Assembly: GCA_030544215.1 (NCBI GenBank)
Contig: JARZZO010000011.1
Span: 2,776,001 to 2,840,000, forward strand
Direction: 5' to 3'
Origin: Zantedeschia hybrid cultivar
Taxonomy: Eukaryota; Streptophyta; Magnoliopsida; Alismatales; Araceae
Length of the DNA stretch: 64,000 nt
This document shows, in pieces, positions 44,921-55,937 of the stretch. The translations under genes and the position numbers were made by a program. Below the pieces are notes generated by a model. That model worked only from the letters and a program-made list of their open reading frames with translations. It was not told the origin of the DNA and ran no database searches. Every line of letters starts with the position of its first letter. Position 1 is the stretch's first letter.

Positions 44921-45469
44921 TAGAAACCAAAACAAGGGAATGAGCCTGCAGCTGGGCCAACAGATCTGGCATAGGATCTTGTGTTATGTTGTCTTACATT
45001 GAACCAAAATGTTAGAAAATGAAACAACCTTGTTGGATTTCACTGTCTTAACGTTGAAACAAGAAAACAAATCTTAAAGAAAAAAAGGAAGCTAAAGATA
45101 CTCTTTATAATTTTATTAAAATATAATAAAAATATTTAAGAAATCCAAAAGTTAACAAGCCAAGTACGTACATCACATGGAGAGGGTTTTCCGTCGTACA
45201 AGCACATGCACGCTTGGGAGTAACCACCAAGAGAAACGATGTACGTTAACTTACTAGGACGCGCCGCGTGCGTTCACATGGTGCATGCAGCAGCGGAGGA
45301 CGTGCCAATTTCGATGACATGCATGTAATGTTCTCTATCTTCCCCCGTGCAGTAATCGAGAGCAAGAATTAATATATATGGGAAGCTCATGTGCCCTTTG
45401 GGAGTTGAATGCACCCTACTCATTTTCGGCTCCTTTCAAAAGTTATTTTACTCTATCACCCACATGAGG

Positions 45470-46100
45470 GGTGAGATTGCTGATATGATTAGTTCCTTTA
45501 GTTTAATGGTATTATTGCTAGCAAGACCTGACTTGCTATATATCATATTGTTATCTCTGATCGTTTACTTAAATATATATATATATAGCGTAGGTTACCT
45601 GCATCTATTTGCTCCTCCAGTTGGAGAGGCATCAGCTATGAACAATGCGTTGTGGGCGTACGTGTGGATTAAACTGACCTTAATTAACAAAATGAGGTCA
45701 CTGTTGATGGGGTTATCAACTGCATGCTTTTAAAAGTAAGGCTTCGGAACTTGCGACGCAAGGGCTCAAAAAACGGGTGGCTGCTATCTCCATATGACGG
45801 CACTGTATTAGCACATGCCGTTGTCCTTGTTGTTAGTATTCTTATGTTATGTTTCAATTTCAAATGAGAGCAAGAGTAAGTTATCTATTTTTTCTTAAAG
45901 GGTGCGTTATGATTAACACCCTTGATGGTGCATCTCTTACTATGTTGTACTTTCTTTATTTTTTGGTACCAGCCGCCATAACAGATCAATCTGCAGAGTG
46001 AAACAAGCTCCCGTATACATAAAAGAACTTAACGCTTGTGTGACTGATAGTTAGGTCTACATGGCTAAGGGAATGGGAAGTTAGGGTTAAAGACAAGGAA
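45470..46100 (+). repeat. Block repeat, copy 2 (left part)
   Basis: ATTGCTGATATGATTAGTTC at 45477, AGACCTGACTTGC, GGTGGCTGCTATCTCC, then CAGCCGCCATAACAGATC at about 45970. Later landmarks of the block (TTTGCGTGCAAAGTTGG, GGCTTCCCACGCGCCGCAC) appear at 54268-54345, on the far side of the MITE and copia insertions. Confidence 0.55.
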
Positions 46101-47051
46101 ATAAAATTCTCTAAGTTATTATGTGCCGTCAGACATATGGAGACAAGTAAATAAGTCATATGTCATAGAAAGGTATTAAATACACCTCTTTCTCATGTGT
46201 CTAAAAGCACATGTATAGTACTGAAAAAAGTCTAGAGGATCCAGTTTTAAGGATAACGACTAATTTGAAAGAGGATCCTTCCTAATTCGCAAGAGTAACT
46301 TGCCTGTTGTTTTGATGAAGAGGCAAATAAGACGCAATAATTAGCTGATCACCTGTGGAGATTCGCTTCTCTCCTCTGTCAAAGGGGGACTTTAAGTGGA
46401 ATAGGTTCTGCATCTAATAAAGATGTAGGTAGCACAGTGCATTGAACTCTGCGGGGACCCAAAAAAAGTTGATGATCGAATAGTTGGATACTATAGTGTG
46501 TTCTTTTTTCTTTTCTTTTTGAAGAAGGTGAGAGCAGAAGACAACCCATTTCGATGAAGGATCGTTTGGTGTGTGTTGTAAAATCTTGATTTTGAAATTA
46601 TCGATTCTAATAAAATCTCTAATTTTAAAACCACTGGCTTTAGTTTATGATGAAAATAGAAATCAATTAAAAAAAGATTTTAGGAGTTAACTGATTTTTC
46701 ATTATGGCAATTTATGATACTTCAAATCTACAAAAAAGTAACATAAAATAATTTATAACAATTCAACATAAAAATGCATGCATTTGATAACTTTTTATGA
46801 TATTTTACATTTTTTTATGATCCACCAAACTAACGACCTCATAGAAGGCCAGGAAATATCAACCAGTACAACACAGAGCATAGTAGGAGGCATGTTGGGG
46901 TATCCATAAATAGATCCCTTAGAAAGAAAGATCAGCACATGTCCTGCCTCACCAAGCCTATTTACCAAGGTTGCCAGCAGATCAAGTCTTCCATGCATCA
47001 CCCAACAAAGAGCTAGTTAATCACAAATTTGGGTTCATACTATAATTACAA
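46101..47051. other. Spacer, nothing recognised
   Basis: AT-rich. The minus-strand frame at 46795-47001 has no recognisable motif. Confidence 0.4.
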
Positions 47052-47441
47052 GGGTAACATTTGTAGCATGGGTAAACTTGCTACAGATTGGACGGTTGCA
47101 GTAGAGTAATTTTTTAATTTTTTTAGGTCGGTCTCATCACGTCCGACACTTTTTGTATAACTTGATCTTGAAGGATCCTGCTTTGAGAGAGAGAGGAGAG
47201 AAAGAGCAAGGGAGGAATGCGGGCTCCGATAGTTAACCCAAGGTGAGTCCTATTCTTCACCTCAGTTTTCTTTTTATAGAGGCCATTCCGTTAACTATCT
47301 CCGCCCCCTCTCCGGAACCTCCTCCTACATATTAGGGATCCTGGGAGACCAAGTCTCCATACTTATCCCTGTAACAGACTCCTAATGTCAAGGGATGGTC
47401 ACTATCTAACATCTCCCACTTGACCATCAAGACCAAATTAT

Positions 47442-47560
47442 TCTTAATACACTCCCACTATCCGTGAGATGTATTGGTGTTGTGACACATTCTCACTATC
47501 TGTGTATTTTCAAATCAAATGAATCTTAATACACTCCCACTATCCGTGAGATGTATTAAA
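47442..47560. repeat. Direct repeats in the copia 3' region
   Basis: CTTAATACACTCCCACTATC followed by CGTGAGATGTATT occurs at about 47445 and 47524, with weaker copies (TTCTCACTATCTGTG, TGTTCACTATCTGTG) alternating between and after them. They lie between the polyprotein stop and the polypurine tract. Confidence 0.85.
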
Positions 47561-47623
47561 GTTCTCATACATGTTCACTATCTGTGAAATGTATTTTCAA
47601 TTTTGTAAAGAAAAATTCCCGAC

Positions 47624-50600
47624 TTATATATTCCCAAGTCCCATTAGACTCACATGTTTGACAAAACTTTCTACCGGTATACTTTTTGTCAACGGATCTG
47701 CAATCATATCACTGGTGGGAATATAAGTCACTTTAATTTCTCCTTTTTGAACAATATCACGTATATAATGATATTGAATTTCTATGTGTTTTCCTCTAGA
47801 GCTATTTGCTCCACTGTTAATCAAGCTAATTGCCGCCTGATTATCACAATAAATCTCAATTGGTTCTTCTACCAAGTTGAGATTTAATTCTGTTAAAAAT
47901 CGTCTTATCCAGACTGCATGAGTGGTAGCCATGCTACATGCAACATACTCAGCTTCCTGTGTGTATCTTGCAACACACCCTTGTTTCTTGCTACTCCAAG
48001 AAACAGCAGCACCACCAAAGATAAACAAGTGTCCCGAAGTGGACTTTCCGTCATCTTTATCCCCTCCGAAATCTGCATCGGAATAACCAAGCACTTCTAG
48101 TGTATCTGCTTGATATATTAATTTGTGGTGCAAAGTACCTTTCAAGTACTTCATAATCCTTTTAACAGCTTCCCAGTGTGCTGGACCAGGATTACTTTGA
48201 TATCTGCTTACTAAGCTTACTGCGTATGCTATGTCAGGCCTGGTACATAGCATAGCATACATTAAGCTTCCGACTGCTTGTGCATACGGCACTTGCAGTG
48301 CATCATGTCCTTCTCCAGGACATTCCTCTTTACTTAATCGTTTTCCATGAACCAACGGCGTTGGTGTTGGATTGCAGTTTTGCATTCCAAACCTCCTAAG
48401 TACTGATTGTAAGTACTTATCTTGGTTTATACTCAACATTCTAGACTTTCTATCCCTCAGGATTTGGATTCCGAGAACATAGGATGCCTCACCCATGTCC
48501 TTCATCTCAAATTTCTCACTGAGCTCAGACTTAACGTTATTCAACATTCCTATGTCATTTCCAGCGAGCAAAATATCATCTACATATAAAGATAATATAA
48601 TGAACATGCTCCCACTCTTCATGACATATACACAATTGTCTAATTGGTTTGGAACAAATCCAAGTTGAATAACAACATTATGAAATTTGAGATACCATTG
48701 TCTAGAGGACTGTTTCAAGCCATACAAAGCTTTCTTAAGTTTACATACTTTATTCTCCTGACCTTCTACCTGAAAACCTTCAGGTTGTTTCATGTATATA
48801 TCTTCCTCTAACTCTCCGTTAAGGAATGCAGTCTTGACATCCATTTGATAAAGTTCCAAGTCAAGATGCGCAACAATTGCTAAAATCATCCTTATAGATG
48901 CAAATTTAGCCACAGGAGAATAAGTTTCCTGAAAATCTATACCTGGCATCTGTGTAAATCCTTTGGCAACTAATCGAGCTTTATACTTGTCTATAGATCC
49001 ATCTACACGGATCTTTTTCTTAAATACCCACTTGCAACCTATAGCCTTCCTATTCTTGGGTAATTCACATAGTTCCCATACATTGTTCCTTTTTATGGAA
49101 TCAATTTCCTCTTCCATGGCTTTTCGCCATAGATCAGAGTCTGAAGATGTCAATACATCATTCAGATTCATGGGATCTATATTATTATCCTCATTTATGT
49201 CTACTGTTAGACATGAAGGCTCACATAAGTACAAGTGATAATCATCCATCCATGCTGGTGGAGTTCTAACTCTTTTATTGCCAATTACATGTTGATTTTC
49301 TTGCGTTTCATTCAAAGGCATTTGCTCATCTTCCACATTTGGTGGAAGTTCTTCTTCGATTTCTGGATCATTTATAGGTAAATCATTGTAATAGTCATCA
49401 TCTATTACACTTAGAGGTTCTTTCTCATGATGAGATTCCTCTTCCTCTACATTTTCTAGAAATATAGCATCCCTATATTCAATGATTCCTTTTTCCTTAT
49501 CGAAGAATCTATATCCCGACGATTTGTCACAATAGCCTATGAATCGACACTTCAATGTTCTGAAGTCTAATTTGTCTCTTAGTTGATTTGGAATGAGAAC
49601 ATGGGCTACTGACCCCCATTTCTTAAGATGACTTATTTCTGGTTTCCTCCCATTCCACAGTTCATAAGGTGTACTTTCGATAGACTTAGTGGGAATTCTA
49701 TTCAATGTATAATTTGCCGTGAGCAATGCCTCTCCCCAAAAATTCTTCGGGAGTCCTGAATGCGATAGCATGCATCTAACAGTATTCATAAGCGTTCTAT
49801 TCTTTCTTTCTGCCACACCATTCTGTTGTGGCGTATAAGGCATAGTTACATGCCTCCTTATTCCATGCTCTTGGCAATATGACTCAAATTCCTTTGAGTT
49901 GTATTCCTCACCTCTATCTGTTCTTAACACCTTAATGTTTTTACCCAGTTGCCTTTCTACTTCTGCTCTATATTTCTTAAAACAATTGAGAGCTTCTGAT
50001 TTAGCAGAAATAAGATATACATAGGCATATCTGGAATAGTCATCTATAAATGTTATGAAATATTCCTTTCTATCATATGTTTTTATACTTAATGGTCCAC
50101 ATATATCTGAGTGGATCAATTCCAGTAATCCTTGTGATCTATGTCCTACTGTAAAAGGTTTCTTAGTCATTTTACCGACTAAACAATGTTCACAATGTGA
50201 CAATTCTATCTTAGTTAATGGCAGTAGGTTCAATCTTATCATTTGTTCCATTTTAGATTTTCCAGGATGTCCTAATCTAAAATGCCACAGATCACATTCA
50301 GACAGAAGACACAAGGAATAATTCATAACAGCATCATTAATATTATTAACTTCTGTGTCTACAACAGGAATACAAAATAAGCCATGTTCAGGAACAAGCT
50401 TTCCCATGGCAAAGACCTTTTTGTTCTTTCCTATAGACACTCTTTTATTATAGAAACGGACTTCCAGACCATTTTTCATGAGAGCAGTTACAGACAACAG
50501 ATTGCGCCTAATACTCGGCGCATAACAGACATCCTTGAGGACCATGATGCTGTCCCCAAGATCTAAACGATATGTTCCAACACCTTCTACATTCAGGTAG

Positions 50601-51613
50601 GTGTTGTTTCCCATGTACATTCTCTGCTCTCCAGGTTGCAGCTGCTTGAATTCCACCAGCCCTTTCTTTGTCTTTGCCACATGACAAGTTGCGCCAGAAT
50701 CCACCCACCAGTCGTTGGTGTCGATAATCACAGCATTGCATTCCGTCAAACCGACGAATTCACGTTTGCCGGTTCCCCCCTTTTCTGGGTGTTTACCCTT
50801 GTTTCCGTGCTTTTCAGGACAGTTGGCCTTGTAATGACCAAATTTGCCACAAGTGTAGCAAGCACCACGGAGAACCTTTTTGCCTTTATAGTGTGATTTA
50901 GCTTTGAACTGTGGCCTATTCGGTCCAACAGAGTGATTCTGGCTTTTGTTATATGCCGATGAGGGCTTCTGGTGTATAGCATTCACTTCCTGCAAGTTCA
51001 GCTCTTGACCTTTCCTACTGGCAATGATATCCTGCTCAACTGCTAACCTAGCTGGTAAATCAGTGACACGAAGAACGGTACCGCTCATTCTAAGGGTTGT
51101 GGCAGCCATATCTAATGAAGATGGGAGACTATTCAAAATAGTCGCCACCTGCTTTCTCTCTGGAACCTCTGTTCCAGCAGTGTAGAGATCTTTAGCCATA
51201 ACAATCATCTTATTCACATGTTCTATGACGCTATCAGTTTCTTGCATACGGCAAGAATTATACCGATGCAATAGGAGCTGAGTATTCACCTCAGAAGTGG
51301 TGTCATACTTCTCCTTAATAGCGTCCCATAATTTCCGGGCAGTCTCATAAGTTTCAAAGAATTTTATGAGGTTGTCCTCCATGAACATTAGCATCAGGCT
51401 TTTAGCCTTGTTGTCATCTGACAACCGTTGTTCTCTTCTCCTGATGTCTCCCTCTCCGGGGTTATCAGTTAATTCCGGAACAGTACTGTTAAGTACATGT
51501 TCAATATTATCATGAATAAGACCATATCTAATTTTCCTATGCCACATGTCATAATTGGTACCGCTCAACTTGTCCAGTTTAGCCAGTTCAGAAGCAATGA
51601 GTTTACTGGCCAT
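47624..51613 (-). CDS. Copia Gag-Pol polyprotein, 1329 codons, intact
   Basis: Single frame, no stops or shifts. The start chosen is MASKLIASELAKLDKL at 51613; 28 in-frame codons rich in hydrophobic residues precede it and look untranslated. Order: Gag of the UBN2 type; zinc knuckle CYTCGKFGHYKANC (about 50815-50860); aspartic protease WWVDSGATCHV (about 50685-50715); integrase with the HLGHxxxxxM and CxxC zinc-binding part, catalytic Asp in HSDICGPL and DDE partner region YTPQQNGVAERKNRTL; reverse transcriptase with YQMDVKTAFLNGEL and YVDDILLAGND (about 48557-48590); RNase H with GYSDADFGGD (about 48053-48085) and a tail IADPLTKSIP. This domain order (integrase before RT) defines copia. It resembles the Tork/Tnt1 group, a tentative assignment. 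Confidence 0.96.
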   Translation of the reverse strand: MASKLIASELAKLDKLSGTNYDMWHRKIRYGLIHDNIEHVLNSTVPELTDNPGEGDIRRREQRLSDDNKAKSLMLMFMEDNLIKFFETYETARKLWDAIKEKYDTTSEVNTQLLLHRYNSCRMQETDSVIEHVNKMIVMAKDLYTAGTEVPERKQVATILNSLPSSLDMAATTLRMSGTVLRVTDLPARLAVEQDIIASRKGQELNLQEVNAIHQKPSSAYNKSQNHSVGPNRPQFKAKSHYKGKKVLRGACYTCGKFGHYKANCPEKHGNKGKHPEKGGTGKREFVGLTECNAVIIDTNDWWVDSGATCHVAKTKKGLVEFKQLQPGEQRMYMGNNTYLNVEGVGTYRLDLGDSIMVLKDVCYAPSIRRNLLSVTALMKNGLEVRFYNKRVSIGKNKKVFAMGKLVPEHGLFCIPVVDTEVNNINDAVMNYSLCLLSECDLWHFRLGHPGKSKMEQMIRLNLLPLTKIELSHCEHCLVGKMTKKPFTVGHRSQGLLELIHSDICGPLSIKTYDRKEYFITFIDDYSRYAYVYLISAKSEALNCFKKYRAEVERQLGKNIKVLRTDRGEEYNSKEFESYCQEHGIRRHVTMPYTPQQNGVAERKNRTLMNTVRCMLSHSGLPKNFWGEALLTANYTLNRIPTKSIESTPYELWNGRKPEISHLKKWGSVAHVLIPNQLRDKLDFRTLKCRFIGYCDKSSGYRFFDKEKGIIEYRDAIFLENVEEEESHHEKEPLSVIDDDYYNDLPINDPEIEEELPPNVEDEQMPLNETQENQHVIGNKRVRTPPAWMDDYHLYLCEPSCLTVDINEDNNIDPMNLNDVLTSSDSDLWRKAMEEEIDSIKRNNVWELCELPKNRKAIGCKWVFKKKIRVDGSIDKYKARLVAKGFTQMPGIDFQETYSPVAKFASIRMILAIVAHLDLELYQMDVKTAFLNGELEEDIYMKQPEGFQVEGQENKVCKLKKALYGLKQSSRQWYLKFHNVVIQLGFVPNQLDNCVYVMKSGSMFIILSLYVDDILLAGNDIGMLNNVKSELSEKFEMKDMGEASYVLGIQILRDRKSRMLSINQDKYLQSVLRRFGMQNCNPTPTPLVHGKRLSKEECPGEGHDALQVPYAQAVGSLMYAMLCTRPDIAYAVSLVSRYQSNPGPAHWEAVKRIMKYLKGTLHHKLIYQADTLEVLGYSDADFGGDKDDGKSTSGHLFIFGGAAVSWSSKKQGCVARYTQEAEYVACSMATTHAVWIRRFLTELNLNLVEEPIEIYCDNQAAISLINSGANSSRGKHIEIQYHYIRDIVQKGEIKVTYIPTSDMIADPLTKSIPVESFVKHVSLMGLGNI

Positions 51614-52585
51614 TTTAAGTAGGACAAGGCTAAAGCTCAATACACATAACTTAACAATTAAGATTTGTAACATAAATATCATTAAAACATACATCATTTT
51701 GTATAATTCAACTTAGCAGAACAGATTTTTTAAATAACTAATTTACATAAATAATATCAATTTATTTTAACAACAATAAAAAATATAACTTGAATTTTCT
51801 AAACAGAAATGATTATAATCAATTTATCAAGCAATAACTTAATATGAAATGATTAGTTGTAATCAGTGATGCAGGTTATAACAAATACACAGATATTTAA
51901 CTAGGTTATTCTTATGCAAACATATTCGAATTAATTAAATATCAAACATGTAAAAAACTGATGTCTACGGCTATGTTAGAGTGCAAGAGACATTAAATTA
52001 AAGTGCAGATTTGAATAGTTATGACAGAGAAGAATAAAATGTCTTAAAAAAAATGATAGCTATGCTCAAACAAGAGTCCAACAGACGTAACCCAACAGAT
52101 GTATAACAGGTGCTGGCATTAATTAAAGGAAGATGCACATGGATGTACGACAGGTTCTGGCAGGTAATTATATTAAATTATACTATATGCATGCAGGAAT
52201 GTTGTTAGCAGGGGTATAAAAAAAAATGCACCTACAGGTTAAATAATATGCAGATTATGACAGGTTCTGGTAAGAGCTATGCTTAAAGTTATCAAGTCTG
52301 TTTAAAAAAATAGCAGCAGGTACACGTCAAAAGCAAAAGGCAGATAAAGTTTTATATGTAGAGTAGGAATATAAAGTGTATCTGACAGGATATACAAACA
52401 AAACTATTCAAGTTTTAAAAAATTCGTATCTGACAAAAGCAGCGAGGTGCATTAAACTATGGCCTATTCGTTACACTGTTTTGACAGAAGGCTAATAAAT
52501 GGGTGCAGGACTTTAAAACTTGGGAAAGGTGGGCTTATATAACAGCTGCTAACTCGTCAAAGGGAAAAAGAAAATAAAAAACCTG

Positions 52586-53551
52586 TTGACGAGAGAGGCT
52601 GGGTGCAGTGGTTGCAGGTACGCTGCGGGCGGCTGCGGCGGTGGCAGCGGCGGGGCGAGGCGGAGGCGAGGGCAGCAGCGGCGGTTTGCTGCAGGCGAGC
52701 CGGGTGCTACTGCGGCGGGTGCGGCGGCGAACCGACAGCGGCGGGGCGAGGCGGAGGCGAGGGCAGCAGCGGCGGTTTGTTGGGTGTGCCGCAGCGCGAG
52801 GGGGAGCAGCGGCGGGCTGCGGCGGCGGCGATCGCGTGGAGCAGCGGCGATGCGCGGTGGTGCTGCAGCGTCGGCGGTCGTGCGGCGGGGCTGCGGCGGG
52901 CTGCAGCGGCTGCTGCGGCGGGCTGCAGCGGCGCTCCGGTGCGAGTGCAGCGCGGTGGCGGCTGTGGTGTGCGGCAGCAGGACACGGCCGGCGCTGCGGC
53001 GGCGGTGCGGCGGGGCACTAGGAGGGCAGGCGTGGGGAGAGAACCCGCGGGGCGATGGCTGCGCGTGGGTGCGCGGGGGGAGCCGCAGCGGTGTGCGGCG
53101 GTGGTTGCAGCGGCGATCGCGGCGACAGTGGCGAGATGCGACGGTTCCTGGCGCGGCAGCCGCGGGGAGCAGCGGCGGGCCGCGTCGGGCTGCTGCGGGG
53201 CTGCGGCGGGGGTGGCGGTGCGCCGGCAGCGGCGGTGTTCGCGGGGAGCTGCTGTGGTGTGCGGCAGCGGCAACAGCAGGACACGGCCGGCGCTGCGGCG
53301 GGCTGCAGCGGCGGCGAGCGTGCGGCGGGCTGCAGCGGCGGGACGTGGCAGCGGCGGCGGTGCTGCGGCGGGCTGCAGCGACGGCGAGCGTGCGGCGGGC
53401 TGCAGCGACGGCGAGCGTGCGGCGGGCTGCAGCGGCGGGCTCTTGGCGCAGCAGCGGTAAGCGCGGCTGGCGTCGAGGCGAGGGCAGCACGGCGGGCCGC
53501 GGCGGCGCTGCAGCGGCGAGGGCAGCGCGGCGGCGGCGAGGACGAACCGTT
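52586..53551. repeat. GC-rich repeat array in the copia leader
   Basis: About 970 bases dominated by GCGGCGGGCTGCAGCGGCGG-type words in an otherwise AT-rich element. Longer internal duplications: GGCGGGGCGAGGCGGAGGCG at 52650 and 52742, and GACACGGCCGGCGCTGCGGC at 52981 and 53280. Near-identical CGACGGCGAGCGTGCGGCGG units lie at 53379 and 53406. Because stops are rare in such DNA, several frames on both strands are open for 130-348 codons; they have no protein-like content. The array ends at the primer-binding site. Confidence 0.9.
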
Positions 53552-54064
53552 GCTCTGATACCAGTGAAGGATCCTGCTTTGAGAGAGAGAGGAGAGAAAG
53601 AGCAAGGGAGGAATGCGGGCTCCGATAGTTAACCCAAGGTGAGTCCTATTCTTCACCTCAGTTTTCTTTTTATAGAGGCCATTCCGTTAACTATCTCCGC
53701 CCCCTGCCCGGAACCGCCTCCTACATATTAGGGATCCTGGGAGACCAAGTCTCCATACTTATCCCTGTAACAGACTCCTAATGTCAAGGGATGGTCACTA
53801 TCTAACAGATCTCACATCGGACGATCTAAAAAATCTGAAAAATAAAAAATCGAATCCAATAAACAAAACGCTGATTTGTTTATTGTTCATTGGGCTCGAT
53901 TTTGGTTTTTCAGATTTTTTTTTATTGTCCACTCAGAGACCGTATTATATAGACATGTAGAATATGATGAAGTCCACCATAAAAGAAAATTAAAATAAAA
54001 AATAAAAAATTGGCTACACACCTTGCATCGCACCTCGGTGCAGCAACTGTTACTCTAATTACAA

Positions 54065-55692
54065 ATGCACAAATCTTTCTTTCTTTCACTACTTGGCAGG
54101 TTCTTTCTTTGATTTGTTTATATCATCTTGCTACCAAAACTAGTACTGATTAAACATCCAGAATAAATTAGGGACCAGAACTCGAACTCTTGTGTGTTAG
54201 TAAGGTCAGGCCCCTTAGATTGGGTATAAGGCAAGGATTAGAGTTGACTTGCATGGAAAGGAATCCTCTTTGCGTGCAAAGTTGGTAACAATTGATGGGA
54301 ACTTCCGTCGGGTTTAATTTTTCTAATGTTCAAGGCTTCCCACGCGCCGCACTAATAAAGAGACCGATTTGGAAAGGTGGAATGTTAGCATATCATATTG
54401 TAACATTTTTATCAAATAACTCTGTAGAATGGCTTAAATATAACGTGCAAATAACTCTTGCACCCAACCTTAGGAGTTAGGATCATCCTATAATAAAGAC
54501 AGCCTTCCTTCCATCAAGCCCATCACTCACATCATTGCCAAGTTAGGGTTTAAAAGTTTATAATTTTTTATATACATAATTGGATTTTTTGCGTAAATAA
54601 AACTCTTTAGAAAGTTGCTTACTAAAAAGAGTTCTTATGTTTTAAAAAGTATAGTATGCTATCACAATCCATTTGATTTCTCATCTAGCAACTCATTTTA
54701 ATTGTTATGAGTGGATTCGAGTAAAAATCTCTGGAAAAACGTTAAAAGCATGTTTAAAGAGAGTTGTCTGATGGACAAGGTCGAGTAACTCATATATAGT
54801 AAAATTCCTCTTTAAAAGAGTTAATATTTATTTTATTCTAAATCCTTTGTATAGTCAAACTTAAAATGAGATTTTTTGAAATCAAGTCACCTAAAATGAC
54901 GCGTTTGTTTACAATGAAACACAGATTTCCAAGGTGTAGATTTGTTGAGAATCCATGAACCGACGGTTAATCTAGAAATCACCAACTCTATCCGGACACA
55001 AGAAGGGCCATTGAAACATTTCACCATCCTAAAAATTTAAGATGGTGGGAAAAATCAGTGGATTGGAGCTCTTATCAGTGTGAATTTAAGGTGGATTTAT
55101 GACCGTATCTATTAAGTCATCGATTTAAAAATATTATCCGTTAACTGCTCTATAAGTTAACAATTGGCCGGATAATCGAATCTTAATGTGTCATATGTAT
55201 TTGATCATAGAAAATTTATATCCGTTATACATATCGATTTAAAGAACCTATCTACTACCTGTCCTATAAACTAACAAACGGTCGTATAATTAGCCTATCG
55301 GTTACCATCTGCATCCCTACTGTACAATAGGGTTATTTTTCATCAACGAGAATCTCCTTCGTGAAGCTGTGGCAGAGGCGTGGTTTATCTTCCAAACAAC
55401 CTACAAAATTGGAAGTGGCTACATAATAAGGTAATAAGTGGACTATCGAAAAACCAATATTTTATTCTATCCAAAACAAAAGAAGCCTAAATTACAAGAC
55501 TGTTTATAAATACTCATTACTTTAAAAATCAGCCATGACTAAAAGCTCTCAATATATTTCTTAACAAAATTCTCCAATCATTAACATGATGCACCAAAAC
55601 TCCAAATCCTGCCGTTATCCAACCATATCGGATACCTCCATATGAAAACTACATCCAAGATGGGCGAATGCGAAGACAGCACTCAGTTTGCA
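54065..55692. other. Spacer with block-repeat landmarks
   Basis: At 54200-54345 it continues block copy 2 (TTTGCGTGCAAAGTTGG, GGCTTCCCACGCGCCGCAC). The rest is AT-rich and featureless to my eye. Confidence 0.4.
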
Positions 55693-55937
55693 GAAGAGTA
55701 TTACTTGCTGCATGGGCACAGCAAAACGGCCCCTATAAAATCCCGTGGATGCATGGTTTTTTTAGTAGTTGTCTCGTTAAAAATCAAATGATACGGACAT
55801 CAATTTCAAGCGACCTTCAAATTTATTATTTTTTAAAGTAAAGAAGTTAATTTTTTTATTTTAAATAAAATCTTTTTCTTACATGATTTGACAGCTTGAA
55901 TCAACCACTAATTAGTCGCCCGCAAGTATTACTCTTC
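55693..55937. mobile_element. MITE, 245 bp, GGAAGAGTAATA family
   Basis: Left GAAGAGTATTACTTGCTGCA and right reverse-complemented GAAGAGTAATACTTGCGGGC. AT-rich core, no coding capacity. The target duplication is not clear. Confidence 0.7.

Larger units (their letters stand above)
47169..53807 (-). mobile_element. Full-length Ty1/copia retrotransposon, 6.64 kb
   Basis: Two 243-bp LTRs (47169-47411 and 53565-53807) differ at 3 sites. Each is TG...CA on the minus strand (TGTTAGATAG ... GGATCCTTCA). Perfect 5-bp target duplication GATCT at 47164-47168 and 53808-53812. The primer-binding site TGGTATCAGAGC (53563-53552) is one base inside the 5' LTR and fits initiator-Met tRNA exactly. Polypurine tract GTCAAGTGGGAGA abuts the 3' LTR (47424-47412). 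Between are a 1.9-kb leader with a GC-rich array, one uninterrupted polyprotein frame, and a short 3' region. All parts needed for mobility appear intact, and few LTR differences mean a recent insertion. Confidence 0.97.
47052..54055. mobile_element. MITE split by the copia insertion
   Basis: Outer 9-bp duplication TAATTACAA at 47043-47051 and 54056-54064, a size typical of Mutator-like elements. Ends GGGTAACATTTGTAGCATGG and, from the right, GAGTAACAGTTGCTGCACCG. After removing 47169-53812 (copia plus one duplication copy) the MITE would be about 360 bp, with an AT-rich core containing an AAAATCTGAAAAA inverted pair. Confidence 0.8.

Noticed and set aside
52549..53656. Long open frames (up to 348 codons) on both strands in the GC-rich block
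   Set aside because: They are open only because GCGGCGG repeats lack stops. The translations are runs of A, G, R and P in several frames at once, within the leader of a copia element.
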